16,643 nucleotides of DNA from an uncultured Bacilli bacterium (GTDB lineage: Bacteria; Bacillota_I; Bacilli_A; RF39; UBA660). Shown piece by piece: positions 5,994 through 13,338 of the stretch. Below the pieces are notes generated by a model. It was not told the origin of the DNA. It was given only the letters and a program-made list of their open reading frames with translations, and did not search any database. Positions within the stretch are counted from its first letter, which is position 1. Every line of letters starts with the position of its first letter. Location: NCBI GenBank assembly GCA_934101605.1, contig CAKORS010000019.1, forward strand, positions 1 to 16,643, written 5' to 3'. Both the position numbers and the translations under genes were made by a program.

Positions 5994-8316
5994 TGTTTTT
6001 AAATACTATATAAGTTCCTCCACCTATCAACATAATACCAAATATTATAGCTATAATACTTACAGTATTAGCAGTATTAGGAACCTTTAAACCATTATAG
6101 AAAATAATTTTATCATTATCAATTTTAAAGTTACTATTAGCACTAAGATTAGTAACAGAAGTTATTTTTCCACTCTTATACTTAAACTCAAAATTATTTA
6201 ATTCTTGTTCATAACCATCTGGTGCAATAACTTCTCTTAAAGAACAAGTAGAATCATCTTCTATATATACTTCCTTAGGAGTATCAGTTGATATCCAACT
6301 CTTAACTTCATCACCACAAGTAAGTTCCAATTTAGCTCCTGGAAGTTCTTTACTATTAGCAATATCCTGTTTACTAATTTTAACATTAGAAGGAACATTA
6401 TAGAATACTAATTGAGGATTTGAAGAAACAGTTTCTCCAAAATCATTAATTTCTCCTATATTATAAACCTTAGCTCCATCTTCACTTGATAATACAGTAA
6501 TAGTCCCATCACTTTTAACTTCAATCTTTATTTCATTATATTTATTTGCATATCCTGAAGGTGATTCAACTTCTCTTACTGTATAAACACCAGGTTTTAT
6601 TCCTTGAACAATACCATTACTATCAGTAACAGTTAAATCTGCCCATATATCACTTTTAATATCAGTTGTTATTTCAAATCTTGCACCAGTTAATCTTTTA
6701 ACAACATTACCTTCATCATCTAAACCAACTTTAACAATTTTAATATCCATAGGATTATTAACAATAGTTTTATTAACAAGTGACTTATCTATTTTTACTA
6801 AAATAGGTTCAGATATAACTTTATATCCTTGATTACCCTCAATTGGAGCCTCAGCCTCTACTATCTTATAATATCCATAAGGCAAACCTTTAATATCAAT
6901 AACACCTGATGAATTAGTCCCAGTATTAGCTGAATTAAACTCAGTTTTTAAGTAATACTTAGTAACACCATTAACTAACTTACTTACAACAAAACTACTT
7001 CCTTTAATATTAGAATAACCAAAATCATAACTTGTTGTTACTCTTTCATAATCTTTTCCATCTGGACTATACCACAATTCAAATTGAGCACCAGCTAAAA
7101 CCTTACCATTTCTATCTGTTTTCTTAATTATTAGTTTTCCTAAAGGCATGTTTACTTCATCTTTAGTAGAAGTCTCATTGGCTTTAACCTCTACTTTCTT
7201 GCATAAACTTTTCATAGCATAATTATCTGGAGCTTGAATTTCTTTATAATAATATGTTCCAGCTACTAATTTTGCACTAGCACTACCATTAACTAAGTTC
7301 ATTTCATTTCCGTACTTCTTAGAACAACTACTATCTGTATATAATTGAAATTTAGAACCACCAACTAACTTACCAGTTATTTGATCTTTTTTATTAATAG
7401 TTAAATTACCATACATATTACTATAAGTTATATAAGTTTCATTTTCACTTAATTTTTCCGAAGCATTATAATCATTAAGAACCAATCCCATTTGAATATT
7501 ATCACTAGTTACACTATTGCTTCCCCAATTTCCAGCTGTATCACTTGCTTGATATAAAGTAATACTAGAATTAATAGTATAACACTTTTCAGTAGTAACA
7601 GCATAAACTCTAACTTTCTTTGAACTACTAACATCAGATATCTTTACAGCATAATTAAAATTACCTTCTCCAGTAACACCAGAAACTTGAGGAACACCAT
7701 CAACTGAAATATCATATGCCATATTTCCATTAATTTTATAATTAACTGTAACTTTATATTGATCTCCAACTATTTCTTGTTTACCAACAGTAAAATTTAT
7801 AGATGTAGCACTACAAGTATTAGTCACACAATCATTCATACTATCTAACTTTTCATTCAAATTATCTATCGCATTTTTAGAGCTATCATCTCCACCAAGT
7901 ATCTGTCTCAAATAATGTTGAACATTTACATAATTTGGGAGAGCCCCATTTGTATAAAGTGTATAGGCTAAACAGTTATTTAATTTTACCCTTTTCTCAT
8001 AACTCAAACTATCATAGCTTAACTCGCTTAAAGATGAACCAGATGGAATAGCATGTTTACCTTTATTAATACAATATAAATCTGTTATACCATTCCCAAA
8101 ATCTGCTCCCATATACCAAAATTCCTCATCTCCATAAGTAAGCTGACAAGCTTGTCCAGGACCACAAGCTGATGAACCAGAAGCAGCAGCACAAGAAGAG
8201 GAATTTCTATCATTACCACGGCTAGAACAAACAACAGTTCCAGCATTAACATCTAAAACACCTAAGCCAAATATAAACATAACAACAAAAAGAAATAAAA
8301 ACATTTTCTTTTTCAT
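5977..8316 (-). CDS. Secreted surface adhesin: thioester-like domain, four SpaA/Cna-B-type domains, sortase-type anchor
   Basis: 779 residues. A signal peptide with cleavage near VNA-G (25/26) is followed by a Cys-rich stretch (Cys30, 42, 51, 57). Residues about 60-145 look like a thioester adhesin domain: LYC at 80-82 would supply the cysteine and VQHYLRQ at 132-138 the glutamine of a Cys-Gln bond. A spacer to about 300 has no clear match. Four SpaA-type prealbumin-like domains follow, roughly 303-390, 391-522, 523-643 and 644-740. Each opens with an I-x-K strand and closes with an E-x-xP pattern (KEIQAPDNY, REVESPSGY, REVIAPDGY) that could form Lys-Asn/Asp isopeptide bonds. The C-terminus is VPNTAN (745-750), a hydrophobic helix and KNTKNRG, a sortase-type signal lacking LPXTG. 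The likely role is cell-wall-attached binding to a host or community surface. No sortase is in this window. GGGAGG lies seven bases before the ATG. Confidence 0.85.
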   Translation of the reverse strand: MKKKMFLFLFVVMFIFGLGVLDVNAGTVVCSSRGNDRNSSSCAAASGSSACGPGQACQLTYGDEEFWYMGADFGNGITDLYCINKGKHAIPSGSSLSELSYDSLSYEKRVKLNNCLAYTLYTNGALPNYVNVQHYLRQILGGDDSSKNAIDNLNEKLDSMNDCVTNTCSATSINFTVGKQEIVGDQYKVTVNYKINGNMAYDISVDGVPQVSGVTGEGNFNYAVKISDVSSSKKVRVYAVTTEKCYTINSSITLYQASDTAGNWGSNSVTSDNIQMGLVLNDYNASEKLSENETYITYSNMYGNLTINKKDQITGKLVGGSKFQLYTDSSCSKKYGNEMNLVNGSASAKLVAGTYYYKEIQAPDNYAMKSLCKKVEVKANETSTKDEVNMPLGKLIIKKTDRNGKVLAGAQFELWYSPDGKDYERVTTSYDFGYSNIKGSSFVVSKLVNGVTKYYLKTEFNSANTGTNSSGVIDIKGLPYGYYKIVEAEAPIEGNQGYKVISEPILVKIDKSLVNKTIVNNPMDIKIVKVGLDDEGNVVKRLTGARFEITTDIKSDIWADLTVTDSNGIVQGIKPGVYTVREVESPSGYANKYNEIKIEVKSDGTITVLSSEDGAKVYNIGEINDFGETVSSNPQLVFYNVPSNVKISKQDIANSKELPGAKLELTCGDEVKSWISTDTPKEVYIEDDSTCSLREVIAPDGYEQELNNFEFKYKSGKITSVTNLSANSNFKIDNDKIIFYNGLKVPNTANTVSIIAIIFGIMLIGGGTYIVFKNTKNRG

Positions 8317-8345
8317 ATAAATACCTCCCTTTAGTCTCTACTATT

Positions 8346-8374
8346 AATATATAATAAAACTGATATTTTTACAA
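8346..8374 (-). promoter_or_regulatory. Promoter of the adhesin gene
   Basis: Minus-strand TTGTAA (8369-8374), 17-base spacer, TATATT (8346-8351). It lies between the M18 terminator and the adhesin start. Confidence 0.5.
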
Positions 8375-8380
8375 GACTTA

Positions 8381-8407
8381 AAAAAAAGAATAAAAATATT
8401 CTTTTTT
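8381..8407 (-). terminator. Terminator of the M18 aminopeptidase gene
   Basis: An 11-bp AT-rich stem (8382-8392 with 8397-8407, loop AAAA) has a T-run as its downstream arm on the minus strand. The first two bases of the TAA stop codon (8406-8408) fall inside the stem. The single G-C pair makes it weak. Confidence 0.5.
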
Positions 8408-9761
8408 AATTTTTAAAGAAACAATTATAAGCTTTATAAGCCATATAAATATCATACTTACTAGTAACTTCAAATGGAGAATGCATAGATAAAACAGGAA
8501 CTCCACAATCAACAACATCAACACCCTTATTAGCAAGTATATAAGCAATAGTTCCTCCTCCACCCAAATCTATTTTACCAAGTTCTGAAACCTGATAAGA
8601 AATATTATTATTTTCCATAATACCTCTAACATAAGCTAAATATTCAGCGTTAGCATCACTTGCACCACTTTTACCTCTTCCACCAGTATACTTATTAAAT
8701 TCAATTCCATGACCTATATAAGAAGCATTATATTTATCAAAAGCTTCTTTATAATTAGCATCCATAGCGCCATCCACATCAGCAGATAACATTCTAGAAT
8801 TAACAAAAATACTATTAAGCTTACCAGATGACACATCTAATTTTTCCATAATTTCTAAAATAAATGCATCAAATGCAAGTGACATCATACCAGTATTACC
8901 CATACTTCCTATTTCCTCTTTATCAGCAAATATAGAAACACAAGTATGAGTAGGACTATCAGTATTAATAATTGCTTCTAAATTAGTATAAGAACAAACC
9001 CTATCATCTTGTCCATAACCAGCAACCATACTCCTATCAAATCCTAAACTTTTAGCACTAAACGCTGGAACAAATTCAATCTCAGCACTTAAAAAATCAT
9101 CTTCATTTATTTTATATTTTTTATTTAATATATCTAAAATATTAACTTTAGCATCTTTATCAGCACTCATAGGAATATTACCTATTAAAATATTTAAACT
9201 TTCCCCTTCTATCGCATCATTTAACTTTTTATCCTCTTGTTTTTTTGCTAAATGAGGTAATAAATCAGTAATAGTAAATATAGGATCATTAACATCTTCT
9301 CCTATATTAATATTTATTTTTGATCCATTAGTCTTAATAACTACACCTCTCATACTAAGAGGAATACAAGTCCATTGATATTTCTTAATTCCACCATAAT
9401 AATGAGTCTTAAATAAAACTTGTTCTTCTTCTAAAATAATAGGATTAGGTTTTAAATCAAGTCTTGGAGAATCTATATGAGATCCAACTATATTAATACC
9501 ATGACTAATACTCTTAGATCCTATAACACTTGCAAAAACGCTTTTATTTTTATTAACATAAAAAACTTTATCTCCAGGATATAACTTATCAACCTTACTA
9601 ATATCTATAAAACCATTATCCAATAATATAGATGTAATATATAATACCGCTTCTCTTTCAGTTTTAACCTTATTTAAAAACTCAATATACCCATCACTAA
9701 ATTTAAAAATATCATTTTTCTCTTTTTCATTAACCCTTAGCCATCCATTAATCTTTTCCAT
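8406..9761 (-). CDS. M18-family aminopeptidase
   Basis: 451 residues, normal for this family of cytosolic dinuclear-zinc aminopeptidases that trim N-terminal residues from peptides. Zinc ligands are recognisable: His95 in VGSHIDSPRLD, Asp252/253 in GYGQDDRVCSYTN, the Glu282-Glu283 pair in ADKEEIGSMG, Asp328 in SADVDGAMD and His427 in LSMHSPFE. The form SADVDGAMD, rather than the SADMAHA of aspartyl aminopeptidase, fits the bacterial aminopeptidase-1 branch; substrate preference is not certain. A longer reading from an ATG at 9788 is possible, but that stretch contains the extended -10 promoter (9777-9785). Translation from ATG 9759-9761, with GGTGA just upstream, is therefore preferred. It appears to be a single-gene transcript. 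Confidence 0.93.
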   Translation of the reverse strand: MEKINGWLRVNEKEKNDIFKFSDGYIEFLNKVKTEREAVLYITSILLDNGFIDISKVDKLYPGDKVFYVNKNKSVFASVIGSKSISHGINIVGSHIDSPRLDLKPNPIILEEEQVLFKTHYYGGIKKYQWTCIPLSMRGVVIKTNGSKININIGEDVNDPIFTITDLLPHLAKKQEDKKLNDAIEGESLNILIGNIPMSADKDAKVNILDILNKKYKINEDDFLSAEIEFVPAFSAKSLGFDRSMVAGYGQDDRVCSYTNLEAIINTDSPTHTCVSIFADKEEIGSMGNTGMMSLAFDAFILEIMEKLDVSSGKLNSIFVNSRMLSADVDGAMDANYKEAFDKYNASYIGHGIEFNKYTGGRGKSGASDANAEYLAYVRGIMENNNISYQVSELGKIDLGGGGTIAYILANKGVDVVDCGVPVLSMHSPFEVTSKYDIYMAYKAYNCFFKN

Positions 9762-9776
9762 AGCATCACCATTATT

Positions 9777-9785
9777 ATTATAACA
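9777..9785 (-). promoter_or_regulatory. Extended -10 promoter of the M18 gene
   Basis: Minus-strand TGTTATAAT (-10 at 9777-9782) is an extended -10 without a good -35. It predicts a leader of only about 10 bases before the ATG at 9761, which decides the start codon. Confidence 0.5.
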
Positions 9786-9790
9786 CAAAA

Positions 9791-9824
9791 GATATTCATT
9801 TATTATTAAAAATAAATAGATATC
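9791..9824. repeat. Imperfect 14-bp inverted repeat between the XRE and M18 genes
   Basis: Arms 9791-9804 and 9811-9824 match at 12 of 14 positions (GATAT..ATTTATT against AATAAAT..ATATC) around a 6-base loop. On the minus strand it follows the XRE stop and is followed by TTTTG, so it may act as a weak terminator. It also covers the -35 position of the M18 promoter, so it could be an operator. Confidence 0.4.
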
Positions 9825-9830
9825 TTTAAA

Positions 9831-10541
9831 CTAATCACAATAATTCATAATAGTATCAATACTATATTTATTATTTCCAACAAGTTCATAATACTCATCC
9901 AAAGTATCAGTATTACATCTATAAACATCATAAAATAAAGTATCATACAAAATAGTTTTATTAACAGTTACAACATAAATTCTAAACATCGGCGGTTGAT
10001 TATTAAATTTTACATTTAAATAATCCGTAAAAATAAGTAACCCTAAAGAAATTAAAAAAGTAAATACTATTATTACAAGTCTTTTATACCAAATTAACCT
10101 TTTTAAAAATAATCCTAATCCTATAATAAAAACAATTATTCCAAATAAAGAATATATAGATTTCCAACTACTTTCACTTGGAAAAATCATTATAGCAGAT
10201 ATAGAAATAAATAAACCAAATATAACAATTATAAAAGAAATTATATTATTATATTTACTAAATCTTCTATTTGAATAATTAATAGTATTAACAATATTTT
10301 CTTCAAATTTTTCATTTAATCTTTCAATTTTTATTTTCTCACCACTTAATAAATCATTCACAGAAATATCTAACTCTTCACATAATGGTTTAAATAAAGA
10401 TACATCAGGCATACATTTACCATTTTCCCAATTTGAAACAGATCTATCACTAACACCTAACTTTTCAGCTAATTCTAATTGAGTTAATTTCTTTAATCTT
10501 CTTCTTTGTGCTATAAACTTACCTATCTTTTCTTGATTCAT
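9831..10541 (-). CDS. XRE-type helix-turn-helix regulator with three membrane helices
   Basis: 236 residues. Residues about 4-60 form a Cro/C1-type HTH (QRRRLKKLTQLELAEKLGVS, then SVSNWENGKCMPD), followed by a short linker. Three hydrophobic helices follow, near residues 99-120, 127-146 and 155-176. The last 60 residues would then be outside the cell and include two cysteines (YRCNTD and the terminal NYCD). This fits a membrane-tethered DNA-binding regulator sensing an external or envelope signal; the signal is unknown. The start at 10539-10541 has AAAGGAAG eight bases upstream, while an in-frame ATG at 10566-10568 has none. TTGAAA (10609-10614), an 18-base spacer and TTAAAT (10585-10590) are a weak possible promoter. 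No neighbour is an obvious target. Confidence 0.85.
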   Translation of the reverse strand: MNQEKIGKFIAQRRRLKKLTQLELAEKLGVSDRSVSNWENGKCMPDVSLFKPLCEELDISVNDLLSGEKIKIERLNEKFEENIVNTINYSNRRFSKYNNIISFIIVIFGLFISISAIMIFPSESSWKSIYSLFGIIVFIIGLGLFLKRLIWYKRLVIIVFTFLISLGLLIFTDYLNVKFNNQPPMFRIYVVTVNKTILYDTLFYDVYRCNTDTLDEYYELVGNNKYSIDTIMNYCD

Positions 10542-10645
10542 ATATATCACTTCCTTTAAATACACCATATAACAATAGCAATAAATTTAACACGAAATAT
10601 TACTTGAGTTTCAATTATAAATAAACTTATAAATTAATTATAAAA

Positions 10646-10678
10646 CAAATAAAAAGTTTCTAACAACTAGAAACTTTT
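10646..10678 (-). terminator. Rho-independent terminator of the 220-residue gene
   Basis: An 11-bp perfect stem (AAAAGTTTCTA 10668-10678 read on the minus strand, paired with 10652-10662) has a 5-base loop, then TTTTTATTT. It includes the first bases of the TAA stop codon. Confidence 0.75.
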
Positions 10679-11339
10679 ACAAAATCTTTTTTCTTATCTT
10701 ACCTATTACTTCATCTTTTAAATGACTTTTATTTAAATAATTTGGATGGTATGTCCAAATTATCCCTTTACTATCATCAAATAAAACTGGATTACTTTTT
10801 GTAGGCCAATTACCCACTAGATCTGAATTAAAGTTTTTCAACAATTCAGTTGTCATATCAAAATATGGGTTACGAGGACCATTCACAAATATTGTATATT
10901 CTGGTTTAAAATAATTATGTAAATACTTTAAATAGTCAATACTTATTTGTTTTAATTGATCTGTCATAACAGGATGTCCAAGTCCTACTCTCTTGCTTGT
11001 TATTATTGTATTATTCCAAATAACATTTTTTGACAATTCTTCCCTCGATATCTCTAAACACTTTCTAATAAACATCCAAAAATCTTTATTATTAGCACAT
11101 TTTTCATCTAAAAATTTTAAATAACCTTGTTCCACCTCTTCTACCTGAGGCATAAAACATTTATCATTATAATTTAACCATCCATTTGTTTCTTGACCAA
11201 TATATAAAACTTTTCTATCTAATTTACTCAAATAATCTTGAGAAGAAGAAACTAATAATGGTGTTGATAAATCTTGTTCTTTTATAAATCCATAACAACG
11301 CTCTAATACAGCTTTATTATACTCCCTTAAATCATTCAC
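10677..11339 (-). CDS. Unrecognised protein, possibly of the uracil-DNA glycosylase-like fold
   Basis: 220 residues starting at GTG, with GGGGAG seven bases upstream and a good extended -10 promoter. I do not recognise the family firmly. The strand-loop KVLYIGQETNGW (about 43-54) sits where UDG-superfamily enzymes carry the water-activating GQDPYHG-type motif. YTIFVNGPRNPYF (about 148-160) resembles the central strand motif. IIWTYHPNYLNKS near the C-terminus resembles the HPSPL-type DNA-intercalation loop. If real, the protein could act on damaged bases or nucleotides, but the catalytic Asp is replaced by Glu. There is no signal peptide or membrane segment. It is a single-gene transcript with its own promoter and terminator, next to the XRE regulator. 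Function remains open. Confidence 0.7.
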   Translation of the reverse strand: MNDLREYNKAVLERCYGFIKEQDLSTPLLVSSSQDYLSKLDRKVLYIGQETNGWLNYNDKCFMPQVEEVEQGYLKFLDEKCANNKDFWMFIRKCLEISREELSKNVIWNNTIITSKRVGLGHPVMTDQLKQISIDYLKYLHNYFKPEYTIFVNGPRNPYFDMTTELLKNFNSDLVGNWPTKSNPVLFDDSKGIIWTYHPNYLNKSHLKDEVIGKIRKKIL

Positions 11340-11365
11340 AATAACACTCCCCTTTAAGAACTGTT

Positions 11366-11393
11366 ATTATATCACAATATTTTAAATTTGCAA
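11366..11393 (-). promoter_or_regulatory. Promoter of the 220-residue gene
   Basis: Minus-strand TTGCAA (11388-11393), 16-base spacer, TATAAT (11366-11371) with TGA before it (extended -10). One of the best promoters in the window. Confidence 0.7.
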
Positions 11394-11450
11394 GAAAAAG
11401 CACTATTTGTTTATTTCAAATTTATATAAAGTCGGAGTAATTTCAAGGAG

Positions 11451-11483
11451 TAAAAAAATAAAACCCTTGATATACAAGAGTTT
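11451..11483 (-). terminator. Rho-independent terminator of scpA-scpB-tRNA-Leu
   Basis: Minus-strand AAACTCTTG/CAAGGGTTT (11475-11483 with 11461-11469, one T-G pair), a 5-base loop, then TATTTTTTT. The stretch from 11394 to 11450 shows nothing I can identify. Confidence 0.8.
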
Positions 11484-11495
11484 AATAATCCATTT

Positions 11496-11582
11496 TGGTG
11501 CCTATGGTGGGACTCGAACCCACACGATATTGCTACCACCGGATTTTGAGTCCGGCGCGTCTACCAGTTCCGCCACACAGGC
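11496..11582 (-). tRNA. tRNA-Leu(CAA)
   Basis: An 87-nt class II tRNA on the minus strand. The acceptor is GCCTGTG/CATAGGC with one G-T pair. The anticodon stem CCGGA/TCCGG holds loop CTCAAAA, so the anticodon is CAA, reading UUG. A long variable arm (TGGTAGCAATATCG) is present. The T arm is GTGGG-TTCGAGT-CCCAC, the discriminator is A and CCA is encoded. It starts 18 bases after the scpB stop with no visible promoter, so it is probably cut from the scpAB transcript. Confidence 0.96.
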
Positions 11583-11600
11583 AAATAAATATAAAGAATA

Positions 11601-12152
11601 TTACTCTTCTCTATATTTAGATTCATAAAGATCAATATCTTCATTATCCTTTTCTTCAAATGAAACATTAGGAAGTTCATCTTTAGATGATATTCCAAAA
11701 TAATCTAAAAATTGGTTAGTTATTCCATATAAAGTCGGATGACCTAATCCATCACTTTTTCCAACAACCTTAACTAAATCTTTAGCAATTAAGTTTCTTA
11801 TCATTTGAGAAGAATTAATTCCCCTTAACTCATCTACTTGTAAACGAGTCACAGGTTCATTATACGCTATAATTGCAAGAGTTTCAAGAGCAGATTGTGA
11901 AAGAGTTTTTGCATCACTTATCTCACTTAATTTTTTATAATATGAAGAATGAATTTCTTTAGTAGCAAGCTTATATAAAGAGCCATATCTTTTTAAAGTA
12001 ATACCTCTTTCATCACTTTCATAATCATTTTCTAACTCTTTAATAAGATTAGAAACTTCTTCCTCACTTATTTCTAATATATCACTAATTTGTTTAATAC
12101 TTATACCTTCATCCCCGACTACAAAAAGTAATCCCTCAACTACTGCTTTCAT
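11601..12152 (-). CDS. scpB: Segregation and condensation protein B
   Basis: 183 residues, normal for ScpB, the winged-helix dimer that binds the centre of the ScpA kleisin in the SMC-ScpAB condensin for chromosome compaction and segregation. The N-terminal winged helix (KAVVEGLLFVVGDEGISIKQISDILEI) and the second one, with SQSALETLAIIAYNEPVTRLQVDELRGINS (about 87-116) and GLGHPTLYGITNQFLDYFGI (about 135-154), are characteristic. The tail is acidic. The start overlaps the scpA stop by one base (TAATG), with GAGGGG five bases upstream, indicating translational coupling. tRNA-Leu follows. Confidence 0.97.
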   Translation of the reverse strand: MKAVVEGLLFVVGDEGISIKQISDILEISEEEVSNLIKELENDYESDERGITLKRYGSLYKLATKEIHSSYYKKLSEISDAKTLSQSALETLAIIAYNEPVTRLQVDELRGINSSQMIRNLIAKDLVKVVGKSDGLGHPTLYGITNQFLDYFGISSKDELPNVSFEEKDNEDIDLYESKYREE

Positions 12153-12850
12153 TAAATCCCCTCACAATATATTTTATCAAAATTATTTTCCTGAATAATT
12201 CTTATTTCATCATTTTTAGCCATCTCAAGTATGGATAAAAATGTAACAACAACATAAGGTTTAGAATAACTATCAAATAACTCAAAAAATTCTATTCTTT
12301 TACTTTTTTTAAGCCTATTTCTTATATCATTAGTTCTTTCTTCAACTGAATACTCTTTTGTTGTTATTTTTGTATTAACAGGTTCTTCATAACTTTTTCT
12401 TTCCATAAATTTTTTAAAAGCATTTACCAAATCTTCCAAGGTTATATCACTACTAAGAACAAAATCTTTATTATATTCTTTTAAAGAAGTAGGTGCTTTC
12501 ATAAAAACATCTTTTCTTTTTTCTTCTAAATCATGAAAATCCTTACTAATCTCTTTATACTTTTGATACTCAACAAGCCTATTAACTAAATCCTCTTTTG
12601 CTTCTATAAAGTCTTCGTCCTCTTCTGATGAAGGCACTAAAGCTTTTGATTTCAAATACATAAGTTCTGATGCTAACACCAAATATTCAGAAGCTAAAGA
12701 CAAATCTAAATCCTTCATATTCTCTATAAAATCTAAATACTGATCTGCCAATAAAACAAAAGGAATATCATAAATATCAATTTTTGAATCCTTTATAAGT
12801 TTTAATAAAACATCTAAAGGCCCTTGAAAATCATTAAGAACAAAATTCAT
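12152..12850 (-). CDS. scpA: Segregation and condensation protein A (kleisin)
   Basis: 232 residues of the bacterial kleisin that bridges the SMC heads and carries ScpB. The N-terminus FQGPLDVLLKLIKDSKIDIYDIPFVLLADQYLDF is the family signature and binds the SMC neck. LASEYLVLASELMYLKSKALVP (about 53-74) follows, then a charged middle and a C-terminal winged helix (VVTFLSILEMAKNDEIRIIQENNFDKIYCEGI) that binds the SMC head. AAGGTGAT lies upstream of the ATG. It forms a tight operon with scpB and tRNA-Leu. No smc gene is in this window. Confidence 0.97.
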   Translation of the reverse strand: MNFVLNDFQGPLDVLLKLIKDSKIDIYDIPFVLLADQYLDFIENMKDLDLSLASEYLVLASELMYLKSKALVPSSEEDEDFIEAKEDLVNRLVEYQKYKEISKDFHDLEEKRKDVFMKAPTSLKEYNKDFVLSSDITLEDLVNAFKKFMERKSYEEPVNTKITTKEYSVEERTNDIRNRLKKSKRIEFFELFDSYSKPYVVVTFLSILEMAKNDEIRIIQENNFDKIYCEGI

Positions 12851-12872
12851 AAAATCACCTTAATACTAATTA

Positions 12873-12881
12873 AGTATAACA
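12873..12881 (-). promoter_or_regulatory. Extended -10 promoter of scpA
   Basis: Minus-strand TGTTATACT (-10 at 12873-12878) with no convincing -35. It lies directly against the T-run of the preceding gene's terminator. Confidence 0.4.
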
Positions 12882-12903
12882 AAAAAAACTAGCTAATGCT
12901 AGT
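12881..12903 (-). terminator. Rho-independent terminator of the thioredoxin-like/PH operon
   Basis: Minus-strand ACTAGC/GCTAGT (12898-12903 with 12888-12893) and loop ATTA, then eight Ts. The stop codon TAG (12889-12891) of the PH-domain gene lies inside the downstream arm. Confidence 0.65.
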
Positions 12904-13338
12904 ATTTTCATGTGTTGACTTAGATCTCATAACATATTCTGTTATACTTGACTCTATTTCTGGCAGACTTCTTTTATCTAAATTAGATATAACTATATTT
13001 TCCTTTATAGTATCAATAGTAATCTTACCAAAAATAAGACCAGAATAAACATCTAAATCATTAAACATGTCAGGAGTAATAGACCAAAAGAAATATCCAT
13101 AAACTAATCTCTTCATCCCTATCATAATTCTTCTATCAGTAATGGCAACAACACAACTTGTAAGCATATTCCAAACTTCATCGTTTTTTTGTCCACAAAA
13201 AGCATATAAAAGCTTTTCATTAGCATTTAAATGACTATCTATTACCTTACAATGACTCTTAACTCTCCAAGCTACTGTAGATGAATATTTAGATAAAAAC
13301 TCTGAAATATAAGAATAAGTATCTCTATTATTTGACAT
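12889..13338 (-). CDS. Small bacterial PH-domain protein (bPH/YokE-like)
   Basis: 149 residues without a signal peptide or a clear membrane helix. The segment about 38-135 reads like a bacterial pleckstrin-homology domain. It opens with NANEKLLYAFCGQ, followed by the hallmark CVVAITDRRIMIG (the 'l.iTdrRl' strand pair). A GYFFWSITPDMFNDLDVYSG linker, GKITIDTIKENIVISNL strands and a closing helix (SLPEIESSITEYVM) complete it. These domains are usually found in envelope-associated or stress proteins and have no known enzyme activity. The start overlaps the end of the thioredoxin-like gene by 11 bases, with AAAGGT eight bases upstream, so the two are co-translated. Assignment is from the strand pattern, not a close match. 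Confidence 0.65.
   Translation of the reverse strand: MSNNRDTYSYISEFLSKYSSTVAWRVKSHCKVIDSHLNANEKLLYAFCGQKNDEVWNMLTSCVVAITDRRIMIGMKRLVYGYFFWSITPDMFNDLDVYSGLIFGKITIDTIKENIVISNLDKRSLPEIESSITEYVMRSKSTHENTSIS

Noticed and set aside
8378..8563. Minus-strand 61-codon hydrophobic frame
   Set aside because: Out-of-frame shadow of the M18 gene end, covering its active-site His codon region.
11407..11628. Plus-strand frame of 73 codons
   Set aside because: Antisense of tRNA-Leu and the scpB end; 'GGTRTHTILLPPDFESGASTSSA' is a tRNA artefact.
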